A stretch of DNA of 64,000 bases from Streptococcus sp. HMSC078D09 (GTDB taxonomy: Bacteria > Bacillota > Bacilli > Lactobacillales > Streptococcaceae). A program made the translations under genes and the position numbers. This document shows positions 56,223 to 64,000 of this stretch, one piece after another. The notes under the pieces were generated by a model, which was not told where the DNA came from, searched no databases, and worked only from the letters and a program-made list of their open reading frames with translations. The first letter of the stretch is position 1; every line of letters starts with the position of its first letter. Where the stretch lies: NCBI RefSeq assembly GCF_001813675.1, contig NZ_KV813663.1:47519-111518 (forward strand), written 5' to 3'.

Positions 56223-56255
56223 AATTCCGTACAATATAAGCAGAATCCGAATAAA
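56223..56255 (+). promoter_or_regulatory. Two PurBox-like sites upstream of purC
   Basis: AATTCCGTACAAT (56223-56235) differs from the lactococcal/streptococcal PurBox AWWWCCGAACWWT at one position. GAATCCGAATAAA (56243-56255) keeps the CCGAA core with three mismatches. They are 20 bases apart, directly upstream of the -35, where PurR would act. Confidence 0.6.
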
Positions 56256-56263
56256 AAGGACAG

Positions 56264-56298
56264 AAAAAAAGATCATCCAGAATAATCTCTGAACGATC
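56264..56298 (-). terminator. Terminator of the araT-recO-plsX-acpP operon
   Basis: GATCGTTCAGA and TCTGGATGATC form an 11-bp stem with two wobble pairs, followed by T7 on the - strand. Confidence 0.85.
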
Positions 56299-56307
56299 CC
56301 TTTTTCA

Positions 56308-56556
56308 TTAGTGACCAGCAGTTCGTTTTTCGATATAGTCGACAACATCCCCTACTGTGTTAAATTCATCAATAGCCTTGTCCGGAATCTCAATTTGGTA
56401 TTCATCCTCAAGATTGATAATAAATTCCATCAATTCAACAGAATCCGCCTGTAAATCCTTACGTAAGTCAGATTCCAAAGACACTTGAAAGTCTGGGCCC
56501 TTGCGATCTTTGAGAAATTCCTCAATAGTAGCTAAAATTTCGTTTTGTTTACTCAT
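56308..56556 (-). CDS. acpP: Acyl carrier protein
   Basis: An 82-residue acidic carrier protein. The phosphopantetheine serine is Ser39 in LQADSVELMEF, a variant of the usual DSLD motif. It is probably an additional acyl carrier beside the one in the fab cluster, which is usual for streptococci. It lies three bases after plsX, whose product makes acyl-phosphate from acyl-ACP, so functional linkage to phospholipid synthesis is direct. Confidence 0.93.
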   Translation of the reverse strand: MSKQNEILATIEEFLKDRKGPDFQVSLESDLRKDLQADSVELMEFIINLEDEYQIEIPDKAIDEFNTVGDVVDYIEKRTAGH

Positions 56557-56559
56557 ACA

Positions 56560-57555
56560 TTACCCTTCCTTCGATAATTCCTTCACTGATTTTCCAACAA
56601 CATCTGTCTCTAACATAGTCCGAATCTGACGAATCGTGCTATAGACAGCTTTGGAATCACTCGAACCATGCGTTTTAACAACAGGTGCTTGAAGGCCAAA
56701 CAAGACCGCTCCTCCAACATCTGAGAAATCCAAGGTTCGCTTCAATGATTTCAAACGATCCTTGAGCAGAAAAGCTCCTAATTTCGCCTTCCAGTTTCCA
56801 GTGGCAATCGCTTGTTTCAATTGCTTCAAGATCCCAAAAGCCGTTCCTTCCATCGTTTTCAAGACAGCGTTTCCCGTGAAACCATCCGCCACAACGACAT
56901 CAGCAACGCCATCCATCAAGTCACGCGCTTCCACGTTTCCAACAAAATGAATCGACTCATCCTCAGATAACAATTGGTAGGTTTCCTTGCGCAAAGGATC
57001 TCCCTTACTAGCTTCTGTCCCATTGTTCAATAGACCCACGCGCGGTTTTTGAATCCCACGAACATTTTCAGCATAATAAGACCCCATCACAGCATACTGA
57101 TGCAAGTGCTCTGGTGTATTTTCCGCATTGGCCCCTAAGTCTAGCATATCATAGCCACGACCATCAACCGTCGGAAGTGTCGACATCAAGCCAGGGCGTT
57201 CCACCCCTTTGATGCGGCCAACGATAAAGAATCCAGCCGCCAATAGCGCACCTGTATTTCCCGCAGATAGCATGGCATCAACCTCACCATCTTTCACATC
57301 CTTGGCAGCTAAGACCATAGAAGCCTGTTTTTTTCGACGAATGGCCCGCGTTGGCTCATCATCTGAATCGATTTTTTCTTCCGTATGCACAATCAATACA
57401 CGTTCTGTTGCGGTTAAATATTCTTTGATTTTTGCCTCATCGCCATACAAGACAATCTCAATATCATCAAAATCGCGAATGGCTTGATTCACACCTTCTA
57501 CCAAGGCTTGAGGTGCATTATCGCCCCCCATTGCATCTACTGCAATTTTTTTCAT
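56560..57555 (-). CDS. plsX: Phosphate acyltransferase PlsX
   Basis: A 331-residue peripheral membrane enzyme that converts acyl-ACP to acyl-phosphate for PlsY. The N-terminus [20 protein letters not shown] is the family signature, and [15 protein letters not shown] (near 95) and [19 protein letters not shown] (near 219) are conserved blocks. It overlaps recO by 4 bases. The length is normal. Confidence 0.96.
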   Translation of the reverse strand: MKKIAVDAMGGDNAPQALVEGVNQAIRDFDDIEIVLYGDEAKIKEYLTATERVLIVHTEEKIDSDDEPTRAIRRKKQASMVLAAKDVKDGEVDAMLSAGNTGALLAAGFFIVGRIKGVERPGLMSTLPTVDGRGYDMLDLGANAENTPEHLHQYAVMGSYYAENVRGIQKPRVGLLNNGTEASKGDPLRKETYQLLSEDESIHFVGNVEARDLMDGVADVVVADGFTGNAVLKTMEGTAFGILKQLKQAIATGNWKAKLGAFLLKDRLKSLKRTLDFSDVGGAVLFGLQAPVVKTHGSSDSKAVYSTIRQIRTMLETDVVGKSVKELSKEG

Positions 57556-58331
57556 GTTTCACCTCCAGATGAATCTTTCATAATCGCTCCCCAATCACTC
57601 AAGGAATCGATAAACTTTTTAGCTTTTAAATGGATCCCTACATACTCCTCATACAACTGATCAATTGCCTGACGCAGAGCTGTTTTCATCTCCGCTTGTA
57701 GAGAAATCGTCTCCAACTCACTGAATCGTACTGCTTGGAACTGATCCAATAGATAGAGAACATTTGGATGCCAGTGAGCTCGCCTCTCATCCCGATCATA
57801 ATGATCCGGACAAAGGACCCCACTATACCGAAAGGAATAGTCAAAAGGAAGGCCAACCCGATGACAGAAACAACATTCATGTAGGTTCAAGACAACCCCG
57901 AACCGCGAAAGAATCTGAATCTCAAAAATATTGGTCAAAACCTCATAATCCAGACCATCTTCCATCAAAGACAAGGTCTTCTCTAAAAACGCAAACAAGG
58001 CCGGATCTACTTGATTATCCTGAATACTGGCATCCGCAAGCGCAAGAACATAGGTCGCATAAGAAAGGGCAAAAAGATCTGCATTGATTTTCTTATAAAC
58101 CTGCACATCTTGAAAATCATCAATATAACTCAACCCATCATCATTGATTTTCAACAACATATCTGCCGTTACCAAAGGTTGCAACATGGGATTCAACCGT
58201 GATTTTCCCGCATGTTTCACAAAAAACATCCGCTTCCCTGACTTCTCTGTGAAGATTTTGACCAGCTTGTCATCCTCACGAAACTCCCGATTATACAGGA
58301 CAATTCCCCGGGTCTCAATTGACTCCAGCAT
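57552..58331 (-). CDS. recO: DNA repair protein RecO
   Basis: A 259-residue recombination mediator that loads RecA with RecR and RecF. The N-terminal OB fold (about 1-80) begins [23 protein letters not shown]; the remainder is helical with a cysteine-bearing segment near residue 152 ([12 protein letters not shown]) corresponding to the zinc finger of many RecO proteins. It overlaps the araT end by 17 bases and plsX by 4. Confidence 0.94.
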   Translation of the reverse strand: MLESIETRGIVLYNREFREDDKLVKIFTEKSGKRMFFVKHAGKSRLNPMLQPLVTADMLLKINDDGLSYIDDFQDVQVYKKINADLFALSYATYVLALADASIQDNQVDPALFAFLEKTLSLMEDGLDYEVLTNIFEIQILSRFGVVLNLHECCFCHRVGLPFDYSFRYSGVLCPDHYDRDERRAHWHPNVLYLLDQFQAVRFSELETISLQAEMKTALRQAIDQLYEEYVGIHLKAKKFIDSLSDWGAIMKDSSGGET

Positions 58332-59496
58332 GTTCTTCCATATACTCCTTCAAGCGTTTCATTGCTTCCTTGATAACCTCCATGCTGGCTGCATACGACA
58401 AACGCACATAGCCTTCACCATATTGACCAAAAGCAGCACCAGGAATAAAAGCAACTGCTTTTTCACGCGCAAAATCCTGCAAGAAAGCGAAGGAATCTTG
58501 ATTAAAACCAGCTGGGATTTTAGCAAAAATATAGAAAGCTCCATCTGGCTTAATAATCTCAAACCCAAGCGCGGACATCTTTTCGATGATGTAATCCCGA
58601 CGCTTCACATATTCTTTCTTCATTGGCTCCGCATCATCCCGACCAGCAGTCAAGGCCTCAATCGCAGCATACTGGTTTATGGTTCCAGCAGCAGTAACCA
58701 AATACTGATGGCTCTTGATCAATTGCGCTGTAAATACAGCAGGCGCAAAGATAAAACCAAGCCGCCAACCCGTCATAGCATGAGATTTGGACAAGCCATT
58801 GATGACAATGGTCTGCTCAGGAATAAATTCAGCCATAGAAACATGCGCTTCTCCAGTATAAGTCAACTCTGAATAAACTTCATCACAGACAACAAAAACT
58901 TCGTATTTTTTCAAGACCGCAGCCAATTCTGCCATCTGTTCACGCGAATAAGTGACCCCTGTCGGATTAGCTGGATAATTGAGAATAACTGCCTTCAGCT
59001 TGTCTCCTTGCTCCACAATAGCTTTTTCCAATTTTTCAGGTGTCAATATAAATTGATCCGCCGTCGTATCAATTTCAACAATATCCGCACCAACCAGATT
59101 CACAATAGGCTCATAACCAGGATAAGCCGGTGCAGGAAGAAGCACTACATCTCCAGGTTCCAAGATTGCTGTCAAGGTTGCAGATAGGGCTTCAGTCGCA
59201 CCGATCGTCACCAATATCTCATCCTCAGGACGATAGTGAATACCATACTTTTCAGCCACAAACTGACTAGCAGCTTCACGCAAAACCAGCAAACCACTCA
59301 TCCCAGTGTAATGGCTAAAATTCGCATCAATGGCAGCCTTTCCTGCTTCTTTTACATGTTCAGGAGTTGTAAAATCCGGTTCCCCCAAAGTCAAACGCAA
59401 GACACCAGGAATGGAAGAAATTGATTGATCGAACTGACGAATCAAAGATACTTCAATCCGATTCAGATTTTTATTAAAACGTTTCGTTAAATCCAT
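58315..59496 (-). CDS. araT: Aminotransferase, AraT-like
   Basis: A 393-residue class I/II PLP-dependent aminotransferase. PLP binds Lys237 in [17 protein letters not shown]; Asp205 and Tyr208 in CDEVYSEL and Asn in NYPANPTG (near 173-180) complete the cofactor site. In streptococci and lactococci this gene product transaminates aromatic and related amino acids; substrate is from orthology by position (araT-recO-plsX order). The promoter is TTGCGA-17-TATAAT (59524-59552). Confidence 0.9.
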   Translation of the reverse strand: MDLTKRFNKNLNRIEVSLIRQFDQSISSIPGVLRLTLGEPDFTTPEHVKEAGKAAIDANFSHYTGMSGLLVLREAASQFVAEKYGIHYRPEDEILVTIGATEALSATLTAILEPGDVVLLPAPAYPGYEPIVNLVGADIVEIDTTADQFILTPEKLEKAIVEQGDKLKAVILNYPANPTGVTYSREQMAELAAVLKKYEVFVVCDEVYSELTYTGEAHVSMAEFIPEQTIVINGLSKSHAMTGWRLGFIFAPAVFTAQLIKSHQYLVTAAGTINQYAAIEALTAGRDDAEPMKKEYVKRRDYIIEKMSALGFEIIKPDGAFYIFAKIPAGFNQDSFAFLQDFAREKAVAFIPGAAFGQYGEGYVRLSYAASMEVIKEAMKRLKEYMEEHAGVN

Positions 59497-59523
59497 AGAA
59501 CACCTCCAAAAACACTTATATTC

Positions 59524-59552
59524 ATTATACTATAAATAGGACCCCATCGCAA
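59524..59552 (-). promoter_or_regulatory. araT operon promoter
   Basis: TTGCGA (59547-59552) and TATAAT (59524-59529) on the - strand, spacer 17 bases. Confidence 0.7.
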
Positions 59553-59619
59553 AAGAACAAGCCAGATCCCCACCTTTTACTTACCACCAAAGGACATTTC
59601 AAAAATCCTTCCATGCAAA

Positions 59620-59644
59620 AAAGACTTAGCAATGCTAAGTCTTT
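59620..59644 (-). terminator. Terminator of the sortase gene
   Basis: AAAGACTTAGC and GCTAAGTCTTT arms with a three-base loop, followed by T6 on the - strand. Confidence 0.85.
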
Positions 59645-59651
59645 CAAGTCA

Positions 59652-60500
59652 TTATTCTTGACCACGTGTTGCCACGTATTTCAATTGATCTGCATGCTTC
59701 GCCACAAAATCCTTCATTTCTGAATCAGGAATTTGACGGAGGTAGAGGTTGGAACGAATGGTTTCATCCTCTTCACGACAAGTTGACAATACTAAATACT
59801 TATCAGATGCTTTGATCTTGATATTAGGATTCTTCGTACGAGCTGACTCATAGATATTCTTCAACTGAGTGGTGAAATCTTTATCATCTGTAAAGCTTGT
59901 ACGGTAGAAAGCAGTGTCCTCTGGGACAATGACCAATCCCATCGCTTCATAGTAATATTTCCGCTCTGGTGTCTCAATCACAACATACGGATGTTGATCG
60001 AAAAATTCTTGCGTATCGTAGAAGTTGACATCGTTAAACATGCGGTGGTCGCCAACCTTACTACCACGAGCATGACCAAACAACCAAGTCAAACGATCAC
60101 TGAAGTCTTTCTTGTTATCCATATCCATGAAGACTGTCCCCATGTATGGCTCATTCCCACCATCGAAAGTTTTATTCAGATAGGTTTCGTTGTCCTTTGT
60201 TTGCACAACAGGTTCATCCAACTCCGTACCCGGTGCGTAGACATAAGCAATTGCTTCAGGATTAACAGCAGTTAACTGAGCAAAACGATTTTTCAGGTAA
60301 TCTTTTTCTTCTTGACTAGGTTCATATTTGGCTGCTTGCTTAGTTGAACTTGTTCCAGTTGTCTTTTTAGCCGTACTAGATGACTTACTTCCTCCAAAAG
60401 GATTAAAGAAAATAAATCCAGCAACAAGCACAACAACTGCAACAAGAGCAGCAATCACAACACCTAATTTAGTTGAACTTTTTTCCCCAGCTCTTTTCAT
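59652..60500 (-). CDS. Class B sortase
   Basis: A 282-residue membrane-anchored transpeptidase. Residues 12-33 are the N-terminal anchor, and residues 40-60 a Ser/Thr/Lys-rich stalk. The sortase barrel (about 75-262) has the catalytic His143 in LFGHARG, Cys241 in VLSTCREE and Arg249 in ETIRSNLY. The LSTC motif and overall length fit class B. The gene lies directly downstream of a secreted protein that ends LPKTSAAK without a membrane tail, its likely substrate; I recall that curated families describe a class B sortase specific for LPKTxAVK-type ends. A terminator lies between the two genes. Confidence 0.88.
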   Translation of the reverse strand: MKRAGEKSSTKLGVVIAALVAVVVLVAGFIFFNPFGGSKSSSTAKKTTGTSSTKQAAKYEPSQEEKDYLKNRFAQLTAVNPEAIAYVYAPGTELDEPVVQTKDNETYLNKTFDGGNEPYMGTVFMDMDNKKDFSDRLTWLFGHARGSKVGDHRMFNDVNFYDTQEFFDQHPYVVIETPERKYYYEAMGLVIVPEDTAFYRTSFTDDKDFTTQLKNIYESARTKNPNIKIKASDKYLVLSTCREEDETIRSNLYLRQIPDSEMKDFVAKHADQLKYVATRGQE

Positions 60501-60525
60501 TGATTGATCTCCTCTTGATGATTTT

Positions 60526-60560
60526 TTCTAAAAAATAACACTGAACCCGAAGGTCCAGTG
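60526..60560 (-). terminator. Terminator between substrate gene and sortase gene
   Basis: CACTGAACC and GGTCCAGTG arms around a CGAA loop, then TTATTTTTT on the - strand. It should reduce sortase expression relative to the substrate. Confidence 0.8.
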
Positions 60561-60588
60561 ATATTTTACGAGCTAATTAATAATCAAA

Positions 60589-61191
60589 TTATTTAGCTGC
60601 GCTTGTTTTTGGAAGAGCTTTACCAGCTTGTTTTGAACCAGCTTTACCAGCTTCTGCTTTTTTAGCTGCTTCTTCAGCTTTAGCTGCGTCTGCTTTAGCT
60701 GCGTCTGCTTTAGCTTGTTCTGGATTGATTCCATGTTCTTTCAAGTAACGAGCATTCTTTTGTTCTGGAGTTTCATTCAAAATGTAGAAGTTTCCTTCTT
60801 TTTTAGAAGCTGTATTCCATTTCTTTTGAAGCTCTTGAACATATTTGTTACGAACGTTGTTACGAGCAGTGTTCAACGCTGATTCATAAGCTTCTTTCTT
60901 TTCAGTGTAAAGGTGTGATCCGCCTTCAACTGCATCAAGTGCAGATTTAGCTGCAACTACTGCTGGATCTTGAGCTGCTTCAGCATCGATATCTTCAGCA
61001 TGTTGTGCAAGATATTCATTTACTTTATCAGCATTTACAAATTCTGTTTGAAGTTCGTATGCTTGACGTGAATCATAAGCACCTGGAAGATTAGTTCCAC
61101 CATTTACTGCTGGGTTATCATTTGCAAATGCTGGCGCTGCTGCTGCAAAGACTGCAAGGGCTGCTACTGATGATAATAAAACTTTTTTCAT
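60589..61191 (-). CDS. Secreted protein ending LPKTSAAK, putative class B sortase substrate
   Basis: A 200-residue protein. Residues 1-23 are a signal peptide ending AFA before ND. The mature part is helical and charged, with an Ala/Lys-rich tract (KADAAKADAAKAEEAAKKA) near residues 165-185. The last residues are GKALPKTSAAK, a sorting-like motif with no hydrophobic segment or basic tail. The frame after the stop contains no lost tail. A strong promoter (61247-61275) lies upstream. Function beyond likely wall attachment is unknown. Confidence 0.85.
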   Translation of the reverse strand: MKKVLLSSVAALAVFAAAAPAFANDNPAVNGGTNLPGAYDSRQAYELQTEFVNADKVNEYLAQHAEDIDAEAAQDPAVVAAKSALDAVEGGSHLYTEKKEAYESALNTARNNVRNKYVQELQKKWNTASKKEGNFYILNETPEQKNARYLKEHGINPEQAKADAAKADAAKAEEAAKKAEAGKAGSKQAGKALPKTSAAK

Positions 61192-61226
61192 TGTTTTATC
61201 TCCTTTTTTCTTTTCAAAAATTATTC

Positions 61227-61239
61227 GTTACTTCGTAAC
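61227..61239. promoter_or_regulatory. Palindrome in the leader of the LPKTSAAK gene
   Basis: GTTACTTCGTAAC lies just downstream of the promoter. A related palindrome TTACGAATTCGTAA lies at 61335-61348 upstream, so the two could bind one regulator. Confidence 0.4.
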
Positions 61240-61246
61240 TATGACT

Positions 61247-61275
61247 AGTATACTAGGATATTCTTCCCATGTCAA
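61247..61275 (-). promoter_or_regulatory. Strong promoter of the LPKTSAAK gene
   Basis: TTGACA (61270-61275) and TATACT (61247-61252) on the - strand, spacer 17 bases. Confidence 0.8.
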
Positions 61276-61413
61276 GACTTTTTCTTTAAAATTTTAAAAA
61301 AAATTTAAGGTTTTGACCTATTTGAAAGATGAAATTACGAATTCGTAACATTTCTAAATAAATTTTATTTTTGTAAACATTTTCAATAAAACTTCATTTT
61401 TTCTAAACGAATC

Positions 61414-61554
61414 CTATTTCATAACTCCATTTTTAGGCAGTCGTTTCTTGGGCAAACTAGGATCAGCCTTTGCTTCTAGTTCTTTAGCTGCTTGAACCAG
61501 TTTTTTCCGTTCCTTTTCTTTTTTTAGATCTTGCCACCATTTTCTGATTTTCAT
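61414..61554 (-). CDS. Small basic protein of 46 residues
   Basis: MKIRKWWQDLKKEKERKK opens a 46-residue, lysine-rich helical protein ending KKRLPKNGVMK. The ATG at 61554 has a perfect AGGAGG seven bases upstream, which overlaps the tail of the prs terminator. It is not recognised as a family, but such short basic proteins accompany prs in other streptococci to my recollection. Expression would come from read-through of prs or from an unseen promoter. Confidence 0.65.
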   Translation of the reverse strand: MKIRKWWQDLKKEKERKKLVQAAKELEAKADPSLPKKRLPKNGVMK

Positions 61555-61573
61555 TTGTATTCCTCCTAAACAA

Positions 61574-61596
61574 AAGAGGCTGGTCTCCAGCCTCTT
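61574..61596 (-). terminator. Terminator after prs
   Basis: AAGAGGCTGG and CCAGCCTCTT arms with a three-base loop, then TTTTGTTT running directly into the AGGAGG of the small downstream gene. Confidence 0.75.
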
Positions 61597-61600
61597 ATTG

Positions 61601-62575
61601 TTAACATTTTTTGGCATTTCCGATTTCAAACAGAGGGGAAAGAGGACGATTTTCGTGAATGCGAACAATAGCCTCTGCAAGAAGTTTCGCAATCGAAATT
61701 TGCTCAATCTTATCAATCAATCGATCTTCCGGTAGATAAATCGTATCCAACACCACCAACTTCTTAATGGCTGATTTTTGGATGTTGTCCATCGCTGGTC
61801 CTGATAAAACAGGGTGAGTACAGCTCGCATAAACTTCAACAGCACCTGCTTCTGCAAGGGCATCCGCGGCATGACAGATTGTACCAGCTGTATCAATCAT
61901 ATCATCAATCAAAATACAAGTCTTGCCTTCAACACTCCCAATGATATTCATCACTTCACTCGTATTCATCTTATCGACACTTCGACGTTTATCAATAATC
62001 GCAATCGGTGTCTTCAAAAATTCAGCTAATTTCCGAGCACGAGTCACACCACCATGGTCTGGACTGACAACAACATAGTCTTTCCCAATCATCCCGCGAC
62101 GTTCAAAATAGTCGGCGATCAAAGGCGCACCCATCAAGTGGTCAACAGGAATATCAAAGAAACCTTGAATTTGTGCGGCGTGCAAATCAATTGTCAACAG
62201 ACGATCAACTCCAGCAACCTCAAGCATATTGGCTACCAACTTAGAAGTGATTGGTTCACGAGCTCGAGCTTTCCGGTCTTGACGAGCATAGCCGTAATAT
62301 GGCATCACCACATTAATGGATTGCGCACTAGCCCGTTTCAACGCATCTACCATAATCAAAATTTCCATTAGATTATCGTTAACCGGTGAGCTAGTGGATT
62401 GCAAAATATAAACATCTTTCCCACGGATTGATTCTTCAATATTAACCTGAATTTCTCCATCAGAAAATTGACGAACCGTTGACTTTCCAAGCGGTAGTCC
62501 CATTTCTCGAGACACACGTTGAGCCAATTCTTGATTTGACGACAAAGCAAAGAGCATTAAATCAGAAAATGACAT
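61601..62575 (-). CDS. prs: Ribose-phosphate pyrophosphokinase
   Basis: A 324-residue class I PRPP synthase that supplies PRPP to purine, pyrimidine and nucleotide salvage pathways, including the PurF reaction encoded nearby. Signatures are [35 protein letters not shown] (metal-binding loop) and [17 protein letters not shown], and [17 protein letters not shown] is the PRPP-binding loop. Promoter TTGAAT-17-TAAAAT precedes it. It is the conserved streptococcal prs next to pcsB. Confidence 0.97.
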   Translation of the reverse strand: MSFSDLMLFALSSNQELAQRVSREMGLPLGKSTVRQFSDGEIQVNIEESIRGKDVYILQSTSSPVNDNLMEILIMVDALKRASAQSINVVMPYYGYARQDRKARAREPITSKLVANMLEVAGVDRLLTIDLHAAQIQGFFDIPVDHLMGAPLIADYFERRGMIGKDYVVVSPDHGGVTRARKLAEFLKTPIAIIDKRRSVDKMNTSEVMNIIGSVEGKTCILIDDMIDTAGTICHAADALAEAGAVEVYASCTHPVLSGPAMDNIQKSAIKKLVVLDTIYLPEDRLIDKIEQISIAKLLAEAIVRIHENRPLSPLFEIGNAKKC

Positions 62576-62636
62576 GATTTCCTCCAGTAAAATCTAAAAC
62601 CATATTGTACAGTCAGCACAAATTTCTCCTGTAATC

Positions 62637-62665
62637 ATTTTATCGCTTTTTAAGCAAATATTCAA
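62637..62665 (-). promoter_or_regulatory. prs promoter
   Basis: TTGAAT (62660-62665) and TAAAAT (62637-62642) on the - strand, spacer 17 bases. Confidence 0.65.
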
Positions 62666-62713
62666 ATATTAATTTATGGAAATTACAAAATCTATCACTA
62701 CCTAAATTCTCTC

Positions 62714-62743
62714 AAAAAAGAAGCAGAACAAATGTTCTGCTTC
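62714..62743 (-). terminator. Terminator of pcsB
   Basis: GAAGCAGAACA and TGTTCTGCTTC arms with a two-base loop, then T6 on the - strand. Confidence 0.85.
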
Positions 62744-62753
62744 AGTGTAATTC

Positions 62754-63995
62754 TTAGTTTGGATAGATATAAGTAACAGTACCTTGTGCTGTTGTTGGGT
62801 TAAACCAACCTCGGTAGTTCCCAATACTACGGATACCATTATAGTTAGACTCAGAAACTTGGATGCTTGTTGTAGATTGAACAGCTGTAACAACTGCTAC
62901 GTGTCCATATCCACCATCATTCCAACATGCAATGGCACCAACTTGTGGTTGAGATCCTGTACGGAATCCTGCTGCTGCTGCACTTGCTGCCCATTGTCCA
63001 CCATTACCCCAGTAATCACCTGCCCATGGAGCCAATGTCTTCGCACCCCATGTACATTCACCAACTGGATAAGATGATGCAGATGTACTATAAGTTGGAC
63101 GAGAAGTAGTTGCTACTGGTGCAGCTGCTGCTTGAGTTTGAACAGCAGGTTGAGCTGCTGCTTGAGTTTGTGCAGCCGCTGGTGTTGCAGCAGGTGTTTG
63201 AGCCGCTGCCTGAACTTGTGCTTGAAGAGTTGTATTAGCAGAAGCTTTTACAGCTGCTTGTTGTTCTTTTTGTTTTGCACGGTAAGCTGCTTCAGCTGCT
63301 GCCGCCGCTGCTGCTGCTTTTTCAGCTTCAGCTTTTTGTTGCAACAAAGCATTCTTTTCGTTTTCAGCAGTTGATTTTTCAGCAGCTAAGTTCAATTGTG
63401 CTACTTTCAACTCAGCTTCTTTTGTTGACAAAGCTTGCGCATCATCTTCTAATTGCTGTTTGTTTGCAATGACAGTGTTGATTGCGTCGTTGTTTTCTTT
63501 TTGTTTTTGTGCAATATCTTCTTTATCACGTTTTTGCTCTTGCAACATTTTGTTGTTAGCATCTGCAATTTCATTCATAGCAGAAATACGTGAGATAGCT
63601 TCTGTCAAAGATCCAGAGCTAACAATCGCATTAATATAGCTTGTTGCAGTACCAGTTGTTTGAGCGCTACGTGCTTGATTTGCAAGTGATTCTTGACGAG
63701 CAACAATATTTTTTGACAACTCATCGATCTCAGCTGACAATCGTTCAGACTCTTCATTCAAACGGTCATTTTCAGCTTGAAGATTTTCTTGTTGTTTTTT
63801 AATTTCAGATACTTGACCTTGAATTTGATCTACCTGAGCTTGTGCACTTTGTTGTTGTTGATTAATACTATTGATTTTGTTATCTTGAGCAGCAATCTTA
63901 TCATCTGTTGAATCAGCTGATACACCAGCTACGACAGCACCTTGTGATAAAGCAACTGTACTCAATAAGATTGTGGCAAATAATTTTTTCTTCAT
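62754..63995 (-). CDS. pcsB: Peptidoglycan hydrolase PcsB
   Basis: A 413-residue secreted cell-separation hydrolase. Residues 1-27 are a signal peptide ending VSA. Residues 33-245 form the long coiled coil that docks to FtsEX at the septum; residues 250-300 are an Ala/Gln/Thr/Pro linker; residues 309-413 are the CHAP domain with Cys314, His365 and Glu382/Asn384. In pneumococcus it is essential, activated by FtsX and transcribed under WalR; its promoter lies beyond the window. The start is just inside the right edge. The CHAP domain is close to that of the gene at 45328. Confidence 0.96.
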   Translation of the reverse strand: MKKKLFATILLSTVALSQGAVVAGVSADSTDDKIAAQDNKINSINQQQQSAQAQVDQIQGQVSEIKKQQENLQAENDRLNEESERLSAEIDELSKNIVARQESLANQARSAQTTGTATSYINAIVSSGSLTEAISRISAMNEIADANNKMLQEQKRDKEDIAQKQKENNDAINTVIANKQQLEDDAQALSTKEAELKVAQLNLAAEKSTAENEKNALLQQKAEAEKAAAAAAAAEAAYRAKQKEQQAAVKASANTTLQAQVQAAAQTPAATPAAAQTQAAAQPAVQTQAAAAPVATTSRPTYSTSASSYPVGECTWGAKTLAPWAGDYWGNGGQWAASAAAAGFRTGSQPQVGAIACWNDGGYGHVAVVTAVQSTTSIQVSESNYNGIRSIGNYRGWFNPTTAQGTVTYIYPN

Positions 63996-64000
63996 TAGAT

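Noticed and set aside
60541-60588. Frameshifted LPxTG tail after LPKTSAAK
   Set aside because: All frames after the stop were read; none gives a hydrophobic segment with a basic end, and a terminator follows at once.

Overview
The window is a chromosomal segment of a Streptococcus of the mitis/sanguinis type. Evidence for this is the pcsB-prs-araT-recO-plsX-acpP-purC order, the long single-chain PurL, the BgaC/PTS/AgaS/GalM island with its GntR regulator next to purB, and a V-type ATPase cluster next to a sialic-acid locus. The species cannot be fixed by eye; S. parasanguinis-like is a guess. Only four intact genes are on the + strand; all others are on the - strand, as expected for a leading strand with the origin beyond the right end. 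No rRNA, tRNA, CRISPR, prophage or intact insertion sequence was seen.

Layout, left to right: (1) 0-3 kb: an MFS exporter (+) and a secreted LysM/M15-like wall protein (-) with a WalR-type site upstream. (2) 3-12.3 kb: a nine-subunit V-type ATPase operon in Enterococcus hirae ntp order, with a GNAT acetyltransferase embedded in it and a Na+-type proteolipid. (3) 12.6-20.8 kb: an RpiR-type regulator (+), then a sialic-acid uptake and breakdown operon (nanE, SatABC-like ABC transporter, YhcH, DUF624, nanA, ROK kinase) from one catabolite-controlled promoter. (4) 20.8-26.2 kb: a small membrane protein, a gutted zinc alcohol dehydrogenase that keeps its promoter, an orphan operon of three small helical proteins resembling type VII accessory genes, and adhE under a Rex-like operator. 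(5) 26.2-30.7 kb: an OatA-like acyltransferase, a MORN protein, a low-molecular-weight tyrosine phosphatase, a nucleotidyltransferase and ruvB, which looks leaderless.

(6) 31-38.6 kb: galM, agaS, a mannose-family PTS (IIA, IID, IIC, IIB), bgaC and the divergent GntR regulator, for import and cleavage of beta-galactosides such as Gal-beta-1,3-GalNAc. (7) 39-56.2 kb: the purine genes (purC-L-F-M-N-[GNAT]-H, purD, purE-K-[ydcF, two hypotheticals]-B), broken by a + strand CHAP protein and by an AT-rich orphan; purC carries a diverged duplicate of its own 3' end. (8) 56.3-59.5 kb: acpP-plsX-recO-araT. (9) 59.6-64 kb: a class B sortase and a secreted protein ending LPKTSAAK, a 46-residue basic protein, prs, and the CHAP cell-division hydrolase pcsB.

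The most interesting points are the gutted adh gene behind an intact CcpA/cre promoter, the mosaic purC tail, the sortase/tail-less substrate pair, the orphan three-gene helical operon, the GNAT gene inside the V-ATPase operon, the leaderless ruvB, and three strongly folded intergenic elements. All functional statements rest on reading motifs and on family knowledge; no database search was run.
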